The notes below the pieces were generated by a model, which was not told the origin of the DNA, did no database searches, and was given only the letters and a program-made list of their open reading frames with translations. The translations under genes and the position numbers were made by a program. This document shows, piece by piece, positions 1-6,380 of a stretch of 23,206 nucleotides of DNA (position 1 is the first letter of the stretch; every line of letters starts with the position of its first letter). The stretch is from SIG603 sp964370115 (GTDB lineage Bacteria > Bacillota > Clostridia > Oscillospirales > Acutalibacteraceae), in contig CAYJIA010000035.1 of NCBI GenBank assembly GCA_964370115.1, positions 1 through 23,206 on the forward strand, written 5' to 3'.

Positions 1-1
1 G

Positions 2-67
2 ATTTCAGTAGCGGCGGCAAGTTTGGTAGTGGTAATGGTTTTTGTGAGAAAAAAGCTAGTTAAATGA
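2..67 (+). CDS. C-terminal end of a membrane-anchored or exported protein (partial)
   Basis: Frame 2 is open from the window edge to a TGA at 65-67. It encodes a hydrophobic stretch rich in Ala and Val followed by a basic tail (RKKLVK). This is the usual look of a C-terminal membrane anchor on a surface protein, or of a last transmembrane helix. The start and any functional domain lie outside the window, so nothing more can be said about its role. A terminator follows about 60 nt downstream, which supports a real gene end here. Confidence 0.45.
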   Translation: MSVAAASLVVVMVFVRKKLVK

Positions 68-125
68 TAAAGCGATGAGCATAAACCCTCTATTTTAGAG
101 GCAAAAATTTCATAAAAACATTTTA

Positions 126-170
126 GGGCGATGATTTTGAGATTAATTTCTCAAGTTATCGCCCTTTTAT
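126..170 (+). terminator. Rho-independent terminator
   Basis: GGGCGAT (126-132) pairs with ATCGCCC (158-164), and TTGAGA (137-142) pairs with TCTCAA (149-154), with a small internal loop between the two stems. A T-rich run follows the stem. It ends the transcript of the gene entering from the left edge. Confidence 0.8.
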
Positions 171-198
171 TGAAAAGAGCTTGAAATTATGTTAAAAT
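170..198 (+). promoter_or_regulatory. Sigma-A-type promoter for the LuxR/MalT-like gene
   Basis: TTGAAA (170-175) and TAAAAT (193-198) are separated by 17 bp, and lie directly after the preceding terminator. The predicted start near 205 gives a leader of about 70 nt. Both hexamers differ from consensus in one or two positions. Confidence 0.5.
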
Positions 199-278
199 AT
201 ATATCAAGAATAAAAATAAGTGGTGTTTAATTGTGACTGAACTAATTTGCAAGCCACTGCGACGAAAGGGGTGTGAGT

Positions 279-2651
279 TTGGAGACAAATGTTTTTATTT
301 CACGTAATACATATGATAGATGGCTTGGCTTGGTAGAGAATTATAAAATTCTATATCTTCATGCGATGGTCGGCTACGGCAAAACAACGCAGGCGACAGA
401 GTTTGCAAAGCGATATTTTAAGGTGTATAGTGTTTTTGATGCAAGATCCCCTGATTTTTATGAGAAAATAGAGGATTATTTAATTCAATATAAAGCAACA
501 CCAATACAAACCTTAGCTATAATAGACAATGTCGAAGCGGTGAATACCAGTGTTAATGGGTCAAGATTTTTTGGATTGTTGTCGTCTGCATTGGAGATTA
601 AAAACATAAATTTAATGCTTTTGAGCGTTGCACCATTGCCAAAACACCTGTTGCCATTTAAATTGTCAAAAAATCTTGGGATAGATGACAGGCGATCTTT
701 GAAAATCGGAATGGAGCAAATTGTTTCGCTAATGAAGCGGGACAGCTCTTTTTCTTCCTTAAAAACGGCAGAGTTAAAAAGACATGCGACAAAATGCTTA
801 GAGTTTAGCAGCGGCTATGTCATAGCAGTTTTGTCATATTTGGAGCGACTAGCAGAGAATATATACAATGCGGAAGTGACGTTTAACCTTGCAGAAAGCG
901 ATTTGCACAGCTATTTTGAGATGACAACAATGAGTTTAACCGAGACTCAAAGGGAACAGTTGCTTAGACTTTGTGTGTTTGATGAGTTTACATCATCTAT
1001 GGCACAGCGGATAAATGCCAAAATAGATTTAGGAGATTTGCTCAGCTGTGGGTATTTGGAGAAAACCCCGTCGGGGGCGTTTAGTTTTGAACCTAATTTT
1101 TACCGATATATCCAAGCAGAGATGCTGAAAACCGACCTCTTTGACCCAAAAGAACTTCTTCAAAAAGCAGGCGAATTTTACGAAAAACATAGAAATATGA
1201 GAGAAGCACTGCGTTGTTTTTCACTTGCGGAAAACTATGAGAAACTAGAGGAAATTGTCATCTATTTAAGCGAAAATGCCGACGGCTGTGAGTTTGCCGA
1301 AATATGCGAGCAATATATGGACGAGTTTTTACCCGAAAGTGAAAGTAATAACGCACGGCTACTTGGTGCAAAGGCGATGATTGAAGCTTATTCTTTGCGA
1401 AAAAGTGGCTATGACATGTATCTAGGCCGACTAAAGGAGATTGTGGATCAGAAAAAAGATAAGCAGGCACTGACTGTGTATATGCGAACTTTAGTAGCCT
1501 GCCCGATTGCAAATGCCGACAATTTAAAGGACAGCTTACTTCTTTTTGTCGAGTATGTGGCAAAAAATGGTGTTGCGCTAGAGTTTATTATGCCGACTGG
1601 TAATATGCCAAGCCTCTTAAATGGTGGTCTTGATTTGTTGGCGTGGTCGACGACAAATAAGTTCTTTCAAACCATGATTACAGCAGCGGTAGAAGCTGTA
1701 ATTGGTTTTGAAGCAGTGGGGGCATACCACACGATTATGGGTGAAACACTCTACGAGCGCAATCAGATGAGTAGTGCTATGGAGCACCTTGCCAAAGGGC
1801 TTGACGAGTCAACAAGAGGGGGCAGTGTTCGCATGCAGTATGCTGCCACCGCAATTATGGCAAAGCTTTTTTGTAGTGAAAACAATATAGAAAAAGCCGA
1901 AGAATTATTTGAGAATTTTTACCAAAAAGCAAAGGCGGAACATTTTATGGAGCTTTTGCCAAATATACGGGCAAGCATGGTGAACATAGCACTGAAAAAA
2001 GGCGAGCTTGCTTTTTGCAAAGATTGGCTGGAAAATTTTGCGCCAAATGAATTTAAAAAGTTTTACTTAACTCAAAGATATGTCCTTTTAGCAAAGGCGA
2101 AAGTATATGTAGCTTTGGGCAGAGGCTTAGACGCTCTTCACATCATTACAGTTTTAGATAAATATACGGAAATTGCGGAGCGAAAATACCTTAAGGTTGA
2201 GCTTAATATACTTAAAACCATTATATATTACCACCGTGGCGAACCGTGGCAAGACTATCTTTTGCAGGCGGTGAAAATAGCGCAGGAATATAAACTTGTG
2301 CGCATTATATCCGACTACGGTTCTGCACTGCTTCCAATGTTTGATGAGGTGAAATGGGAAAAGTATAACACGCCAAAGGCTTATATCGATCAAATACAAA
2401 GCGAGCTCAAAAAATCAGCGCGTTTTTATCCAAGTCAATTGAAATCACCCCAAAAATACGAAGATTTAACCCAAAAGGAAACAGAGGTGCTCTATCTTCT
2501 TGTCGATGGATATAAAAATGAACAAATGGCACAAGAGCTAGGGATAAGCGAAAGAACGGTAAAGTTTCATATATCTAATATAATGAAAAAGTTTGAGGTG
2601 AAAAATAGAGCTTCGATTGTAAAAAAAGCACATGATGAAGGTTTGGTTTAA
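279..2651 (+). CDS. MalT-like STAND ATPase / LuxR-family transcriptional regulator
   Basis: This is a large signal-sensing regulator of about 790 residues, the usual size for the MalT/LAL class. An N-terminal Walker A motif (GYGKTT, about residues 32-37) and a probable Walker B (LAIIDN, near 80) mark the nucleotide-binding STAND module. A long alpha-helical, TPR-like middle (roughly 290-700) would be the sensor or arm region. The last 65 residues form a LuxR helix-turn-helix (LTQKETEVL through ISERTVKFHISNIMKKF). Family knowledge: ligand and ATP drive oligomerisation and activation. Start choice: the open frame reaches a GTG at 273, but the Shine-Dalgarno-like AAGGGG (266-271) almost touches it. 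The TTG at 279 has a better spacing of 7 nt, so I prefer it. The ligand and target genes cannot be told. Flanking targets could be the gene cut off at the left edge, the hairpin-rich transcript at 2763, or the antiporter. Confidence 0.88.
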   Translation: METNVFISRNTYDRWLGLVENYKILYLHAMVGYGKTTQATEFAKRYFKVYSVFDARSPDFYEKIEDYLIQYKATPIQTLAIIDNVEAVNTSVNGSRFFGLLSSALEIKNINLMLLSVAPLPKHLLPFKLSKNLGIDDRRSLKIGMEQIVSLMKRDSSFSSLKTAELKRHATKCLEFSSGYVIAVLSYLERLAENIYNAEVTFNLAESDLHSYFEMTTMSLTETQREQLLRLCVFDEFTSSMAQRINAKIDLGDLLSCGYLEKTPSGAFSFEPNFYRYIQAEMLKTDLFDPKELLQKAGEFYEKHRNMREALRCFSLAENYEKLEEIVIYLSENADGCEFAEICEQYMDEFLPESESNNARLLGAKAMIEAYSLRKSGYDMYLGRLKEIVDQKKDKQALTVYMRTLVACPIANADNLKDSLLLFVEYVAKNGVALEFIMPTGNMPSLLNGGLDLLAWSTTNKFFQTMITAAVEAVIGFEAVGAYHTIMGETLYERNQMSSAMEHLAKGLDESTRGGSVRMQYAATAIMAKLFCSENNIEKAEELFENFYQKAKAEHFMELLPNIRASMVNIALKKGELAFCKDWLENFAPNEFKKFYLTQRYVLLAKAKVYVALGRGLDALHIITVLDKYTEIAERKYLKVELNILKTIIYYHRGEPWQDYLLQAVKIAQEYKLVRIISDYGSALLPMFDEVKWEKYNTPKAYIDQIQSELKKSARFYPSQLKSPQKYEDLTQKETEVLYLLVDGYKNEQMAQELGISERTVKFHISNIMKKFEVKNRASIVKKAHDEGLV

Positions 2652-2674
2652 TTTGAAATTTTTTTGAATAAATA

Positions 2675-2720
2675 ACAGGATTGATAGTTTTTTAAAAGAA
2701 ATTTGTTAATCCTGTACTTT
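2675..2720 (+). terminator. Possible terminator of the LuxR-like gene
   Basis: ACAGGATT (2675-2682) is exactly complementary to AATCCTGT (2708-2715), with a 25-nt AT-rich loop and a short CTTTT after the stem. The large loop and weak T-tract make this a modest candidate, but it is the only hairpin between the stop codon and the next promoter. Confidence 0.35.
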
Positions 2721-2727
2721 TGGACAG

Positions 2728-2756
2728 TTACATTTTATAAAAATATCATATATAAT
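2728..2756 (+). promoter_or_regulatory. Promoter with no downstream protein gene
   Basis: TTACAT (2728-2733) and TATAAT (2751-2756) are 17 bp apart. The -10 is consensus and the -35 keeps TT-AC. The predicted start is near 2763. The sequence that follows is a run of hairpins ending in a GC-rich stem, not a coding sequence. Confidence 0.55.
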
Positions 2757-2762
2757 TATGTG

Positions 2763-2955
2763 CATATATATATGATCTTTTTAAACAGTTCAAATTGATG
2801 GAGCTGTTACGAATTATCTTTTTGTTGGCGATTGATCGAAGCAGACAATCGCCTTGATACTAGTAGTTTATATTGCAAATGAGTTTAATTTAAATAATTA
2901 TCCCCCTACTGCGGTGAGCGTTTCACTCTTAGTGCAGTAGGGGGTTGTATGTTTT
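2763..2955 (+). ncRNA. Candidate small noncoding RNA with three hairpins
   Basis: From the predicted start, three stem-loops follow in order. The first is AACAGTTC (2784-2791) with GAGCTGTT (2801-2808), 8 bp including one G-U. The second is GGCGATTG (2827-2834) with CAATCGCC (2846-2853), 8 perfect pairs and an 11-nt loop. The third is CCCCCTACTGC (2902-2912) with GCAGTAGGGGG (2934-2944), 11 perfect pairs. The third is followed by TTGTATGTTTT and can act as the terminator. The antiporter downstream has its own promoter, so this unit is not simply its leader. It matches no RNA family that I recognise (not tmRNA, SRP RNA or RNase P). The existence of the transcript is inferred. Confidence 0.4.
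2902..2955 (+). terminator. GC-rich terminator-like hairpin
   Basis: An 11-bp perfect stem (CCCCCTACTGC with GCAGTAGGGGG) carries a short inner GTGA/TCAC pairing, and a U-rich but interrupted run follows. It probably ends the transcript starting near 2763 and insulates the antiporter promoter at 3024. Confidence 0.55.
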
Positions 2956-3023
2956 GCGAAAAAATTGCAAGGAAACAAGGATATCGCATCTTAAACGTAA
3001 GTTTCTACAGTGTAAATAATTTC

Positions 3024-3052
3024 TTGACACGAATATAATTATGCGATAAAAT
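3024..3052 (+). promoter_or_regulatory. Strong sigma-A promoter for the antiporter gene
   Basis: A consensus TTGACA (3024-3029) and TAAAAT (3047-3052) are separated by 17 bp. The predicted transcript starts near 3059 and has a leader of about 120 nt. A small GGGA/TCCC hairpin lies near 3099-3112 in the leader. Confidence 0.75.
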
Positions 3053-3179
3053 TACATTTATGTTCTATTGTGAAAAAACAGTGGATTAAGAGTGAAAGGG
3101 ATTAATCTCCCGAAATATTAGAAGATAATTAAGCAAATAAATTTATGTATTGGTTATTTTTAGCAGGTTAGGAGAAAAA

Positions 3180-4427
3180 ATGGATATAGTATTTTCGATA
3201 GTTAGAGTAATAGCGACAGTAGCTATAGCAATTGTGGCTGGAAAACTTGTAGCAAAGCTAAAGCTTCCTGCAATTTTGGGTTGGCTTGTGACTGGTATAG
3301 TTTTGGGGCCGTATGCATTAAACCTTATGAGTAATGATATATTAAAGTCTGAAAGCTACTACATACTATCAAAGCTTTTAGAATGTTCTGTGGGTATAAT
3401 GTTTGCAAAAGATTTGATAATTAGAAAAATAAAGAAATACGGCACCCAAATTATCACCATAACGCTTTTTGAGGCACTCGGTACTTTTTTGGTCGTGAGT
3501 GGCGTGTTTATGGCTTTATTCTACTTTATGAATATACCTTTGTATGTAGCTTTTGTTTTTGGCGGAATAGCCCTTGCAACGGCTCCTGCACCGTCATTGT
3601 CGATAGTCAATGAGTTTAAGACAAAAGGTCCTGTAACAAACACACTTATACCACTTGCTATTTTAGATGATGTTGTGGCGATATTTGTGTTTTTCTCCAT
3701 AAACTCTTTTGTCGCAACAATGGGTTCGGGAAGTGGTTCATCGATACTTACAGTCATCACACTCGATGTAATAATTCCAATAATTATCGGAATAGTCATA
3801 GGTTTTATATCGTCAATATTCTTTAAAAAAGAGCTTAGCAAAAAAGCGATACTTATGGTAAGCGTTCTGACAATAGTCGTTACTTTCCTTGCTTGTTTTT
3901 CATACGATACATTTATCCTTGGTCAAAAAGCAACAAATTATATGATAGTAGGCATGGCACTGTTTACAACGATTGCAAACAGAGTAGGGGAAGAAAAAAT
4001 TGCTAAAATTGCAGGTTCGGTTCAAAAAATAACAGCAATAGGCTTTATAATTATGATACTTAACCTTGCAGCACCGCTTGACTATAGACTGATTTTTGGT
4101 GCAGGAGTACTTACAGCAGTATATATAATTTCAAGGGGACTAGGAAAATACTTTAGTACATATGCAGGTGCTAAAATAAGCAAGGCCGAACCCACGGTTA
4201 AAAAATACTTGGGTCTGGCACTTTTACCACACTCGGGCGTGTCGCTTGTCTTTACTGGCATGGCTGTGAGCACGATGCAAGGATTTGACAGCGAATCTGC
4301 AGTAATAGTACAAGGAACAATAGCCGCGGCTGCAATAATAAATGAAATTTTCGCAGTAATTATAGCAAAAAAAGGTTTTGAATGGGCAAAAGAAATGCCT
4401 GCTGATAGCTTGGTAGATGAAGGTTGA
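3180..4427 (+). CDS. Cation:proton antiporter (CPA2, Na_H_Exchanger fold)
   Basis: This integral membrane protein of 415 residues has about a dozen hydrophobic segments and is expected to exchange Na+ or K+ for H+ at the cytoplasmic membrane. Family marks include KLKLPAILGWLVTGIVLGPY near the N-terminus, typical of the KefB/NapA type, and the adjacent acidic pair D163-D164 (LAILDDVVAIF) at the expected ion-binding helix. A late helix reads LLPHSGVSLVFTGMA. No RCK/TrkA-N regulatory domain follows, so it is a membrane-only form. Start choice: the frame extends upstream, but the ATG at 3180 follows TTAGGAG at a suitable distance, while the upstream ATG at 3150 has no ribosome-binding site. The gene is monocistronic, with its own promoter and terminator. 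Which ion it moves cannot be read from the sequence. Confidence 0.9.
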   Translation: MDIVFSIVRVIATVAIAIVAGKLVAKLKLPAILGWLVTGIVLGPYALNLMSNDILKSESYYILSKLLECSVGIMFAKDLIIRKIKKYGTQIITITLFEALGTFLVVSGVFMALFYFMNIPLYVAFVFGGIALATAPAPSLSIVNEFKTKGPVTNTLIPLAILDDVVAIFVFFSINSFVATMGSGSGSSILTVITLDVIIPIIIGIVIGFISSIFFKKELSKKAILMVSVLTIVVTFLACFSYDTFILGQKATNYMIVGMALFTTIANRVGEEKIAKIAGSVQKITAIGFIIMILNLAAPLDYRLIFGAGVLTAVYIISRGLGKYFSTYAGAKISKAEPTVKKYLGLALLPHSGVSLVFTGMAVSTMQGFDSESAVIVQGTIAAAAIINEIFAVIIAKKGFEWAKEMPADSLVDEG

Positions 4428-4461
4428 GAGTAGATTTCCGCAAATTTTAATTTAAAATCGT

Positions 4462-4500
4462 AAGGGAGGGCTTCCGTGCCCTCCCTTTGCTATTCTTTTA
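4462..4500 (+). terminator. Rho-independent terminator of the antiporter gene
   Basis: AAGGGAGGGC (4462-4471) and GCCCTCCCTT (4478-4487) form a 10-bp GC-rich stem with a 6-nt loop, followed by TTTGCTATTCTTTT. Because the two flanking genes converge, it could also stop minus-strand transcription. Confidence 0.85.
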
Positions 4501-4504
4501 AATT

Positions 4505-4551
4505 TGCAGACAGAGAAAATTTTTTCTTTCAAAAAGTTTTCTCTGTCTGCA
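4505..4551. repeat. Very long inverted repeat (21-bp stem, 5-nt loop)
   Basis: Bases 4505-4525 pair with 4531-4551. Fifteen perfect pairs (TGCAGACAGAGAAAA with its complement) continue through one G-U into five A-T pairs, around the loop CTTTC. It lies between the convergent antiporter gene and the minus-strand operon and has no clean T-tract on either side. It may be a second bidirectional barrier to transcription, or part of a small mobile repeat. Confidence 0.8.
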
Positions 4552-4572
4552 CTTTGTGCAAAATTCACTTTC

Positions 4573-4616
4573 GAAAATGCGCTTCTAAGGATAAGGTTTC
4601 GTTTTATGTGGAAAAC
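4573..4616 (+). repeat. Dispersed intergenic repeat, copy A
   Basis: These 44 bases match 23161-23204 at 38 of 44 positions with no gap, in the same orientation. Both copies are intergenic and downstream of terminators. Just downstream of copy A is a 7-bp hairpin (AAAAGGC 4620-4626 with GCCTTTT 4630-4636) and an A/T-run-rich tail to about 4680. These may belong to the same element. Confidence 0.65.
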
Positions 4617-4698
4617 TCAAAAAGGCTCTGCCTTTTGAAACCGCAACTTTTTGAAAAAACTTGACTAAAACTTTTGTGTTTCTACTTTCAAGTCTCGA

Positions 4699-5517
4699 TT
4701 AATAAAAAGGTCCGCCCTTTGTGGCGTCGTTACATCTGTCGCAGTTATTATCACCGCAGTGGGTAATCATGGGGTTTTTCTTTATTTCATTTACACAGAT
4801 ATCAACAAAGTCTTTCGCGTTAAATACCTGCCACACACTGCCATCTACGGTTATGGTGGTTTTTATTTTTTCTAGAGCTGGCTCTAGACTGTTAAATCCG
4901 CTCGAACAACTGCCGACGTTTACACCGATTGTTTTATTGTCACTGTTTTTTGCCCAGCGCACAAATAAGTTTCTGCCAGAGAGCTGTTCGGCGTAGTGAA
5001 TGAGAGTTGCGTGGTCTAGTTTTACGCCGACTAAAACAAGATAGCCGTCGTTATCACATAAAAATTTTAGTGGTGCATATACATCTGTCACGCTCTGATT
5101 TTCCACCATTTTCGCAGCGTTTTTTCCAACTGCCGTAAAGGAATTTAGTGGGTTGTTACCCCTAAAACTATCGACTTGATTTAAGACGAATTTTTGGAAA
5201 ACTCCCATGTCCTCCACCGATATTTCCTTGCTGTCCGTCGTGAAAGGTGGAATTTTTTTTACTTTTTGGCTGTAAAAGTAAGAATAATCACCCGCACCGT
5301 TTTGTTTTGGCATGAATTTTTTTACGGGGTGCACCTCATATTCATCTGAGAATGTGGGCACCAAAACAGTGCAGTCATTATCTAAAAAGCTATCGAGCAA
5401 TATTTTGCAAGAATTTTCACTCCTATTTTTAAACGAGCGCATAGACGAGTGTATGCACACATTTTTATCGTAAAGATTTAAAGTTTCAAGTGCTTTTTTT
5501 ATTTCTGTATAAGTCAT
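4699..5517 (-). CDS. AAC(3)-fold N-acetyltransferase (Antibiotic_NAT family)
   Basis: The 272-residue protein carries the hallmarks of the AAC(3)/YokD acetyl-CoA-dependent N-acetyltransferase family. These are an N-terminal VCIHSSMRSF segment, a TVLVPTF strand, a substrate-loop region with NNPLNSFTAVG, and the conserved pattern D168-x2-T171-x2-H174-x2-E177 (DHATLIHYAE), which includes the family's active-site His. The C-terminus is Cys-rich (HCGDNNCDRC), with a spacing that might hold a metal. It is the last gene of the six-gene minus-strand operon, and its ATG overlaps the ispE stop as ATGA, so the two are likely translationally coupled. Many chromosomal members of this family do not act on aminoglycosides. 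Neither the sequence nor the context shows a resistance role, and the true acceptor is unknown. Confidence 0.85.
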   Translation of the reverse strand: MTYTEIKKALETLNLYDKNVCIHSSMRSFKNRSENSCKILLDSFLDNDCTVLVPTFSDEYEVHPVKKFMPKQNGAGDYSYFYSQKVKKIPPFTTDSKEISVEDMGVFQKFVLNQVDSFRGNNPLNSFTAVGKNAAKMVENQSVTDVYAPLKFLCDNDGYLVLVGVKLDHATLIHYAEQLSGRNLFVRWAKNSDNKTIGVNVGSCSSGFNSLEPALEKIKTTITVDGSVWQVFNAKDFVDICVNEIKKNPMITHCGDNNCDRCNDATKGGPFY

Positions 5518-6365
5518 GATATCACCTCATTTAAAGGTTGTGCTATAAAAACCTTACCAAAAGACTGAAGATTATGAGCTGCGACACGGGCGTTGTCGAC
5601 ACTGTCGAAAATGCCATATACAGCAGAGCCACTGCCTGTCATCACGGCGCCTAGGGCGCCACTTTTTATCATTGTTTTTTTGATATTTTGAACTTCTTCT
5701 ATATCTAAAAGCTCGTCGAAAACATTGCTTAAATTGCAGGCAATGTCTTTTATATTTCCGCCTTTTAAGGCATTTATCATATTATCGGTTTTAAAAAACT
5801 GGACATTCCCACTGTCCCACAGCGAAAAAGCTTTTGGTGTGCTTACACCTATTTGTGGTTTGCATATTACTATATTGCAGTTTGGTAAAATGGGGGCATC
5901 GCTCATTATTTCGCCTATGCCCTCACAGCGTTTTGTGCCACCTATTAGGCAAAAAGGCACGTCCGCACCGACTTTTGTAGCAAGCTCAATTTGCTTTGAT
6001 ACGGGGATATCAAGAGAAAATAGCTTTATCATACCCCTGATAACAGCGGCGGCATCGGCACTTGCGCCACCCATGCCAGCCTCACTTGGTATGTGCTTTT
6101 CAATATGAATATCCACACCAAACTCTGTAATGTTCCCATAGTCCAAGATAAGTTTAGCCGCCTTGTAGGCGGTGTTTTTTTTGTCTAGAGGAATATTTTT
6201 CTCGTTTGAACTTAAATTTATCTTGCCGCTGCTGTTCTTTTCTATAGTGACTTCATCACAAAGAGAAATACTTTGCATTACGGTATCTAAAAGATGGTAT
6301 CCGTCGTCTCTTTTTGCAGTTATATCTAAACTCAAGTTGATTTTTGCATAAGCTTTTAAAGTCAT
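5514..6365 (-). CDS. ispE: 4-diphosphocytidyl-2-C-methyl-D-erythritol kinase
   Basis: This GHMP-family kinase of 283 residues, the normal IspE length, phosphorylates CDP-methylerythritol with ATP in the cytoplasm (MEP pathway to IPP and DMAPP). Family motifs are visible: the N-terminal AKINLSLDI with catalytic Lys8, the glycine-rich ATP loop PSEAGMGGASADAA (about 93-106), Asp135 in GADVPFCLIGGT, and the C-terminal GALGAVMTGSGSAVYG loop. A good ribosome-binding site (GGAGG) sits in the 15-nt gap after the DUF362 gene. In many Firmicutes ispE is the only gene for this step. Here it lies inside an operon headed by an amino-acid-type regulator instead of with other MEP genes. Confidence 0.97.
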   Translation of the reverse strand: MTLKAYAKINLSLDITAKRDDGYHLLDTVMQSISLCDEVTIEKNSSGKINLSSNEKNIPLDKKNTAYKAAKLILDYGNITEFGVDIHIEKHIPSEAGMGGASADAAAVIRGMIKLFSLDIPVSKQIELATKVGADVPFCLIGGTKRCEGIGEIMSDAPILPNCNIVICKPQIGVSTPKAFSLWDSGNVQFFKTDNMINALKGGNIKDIACNLSNVFDELLDIEEVQNIKKTMIKSGALGAVMTGSGSAVYGIFDSVDNARVAAHNLQSFGKVFIAQPLNEVIS

Positions 6366-6380
6366 AATTCCTCCAAAGAT

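Noticed and set aside
2763..2955. Known structural RNA (tmRNA, SRP RNA, RNase P, 6S RNA) or CRISPR
   Set aside because: There are no tRNA-like ends, no SRP Alu or loop motif, no RNase P core, no closing long-range helix with a central bubble as in 6S RNA, and no regularly spaced repeats.
4476..4664. 62-codon plus-strand open frame downstream of the antiporter gene
   Set aside because: It runs through the terminator, the 21-bp hairpin and repeat copy A, has no ribosome-binding site, and its composition (Phe, Lys, Cys) reflects the AT-rich repeats and not a protein.
4699..5517. Aminoglycoside resistance gene
   Set aside because: The fold is AAC(3)-like, but the gene is the last one of a housekeeping-type chromosomal operon with normal base composition, and family members often have other acceptors. 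No resistance claim is supported.
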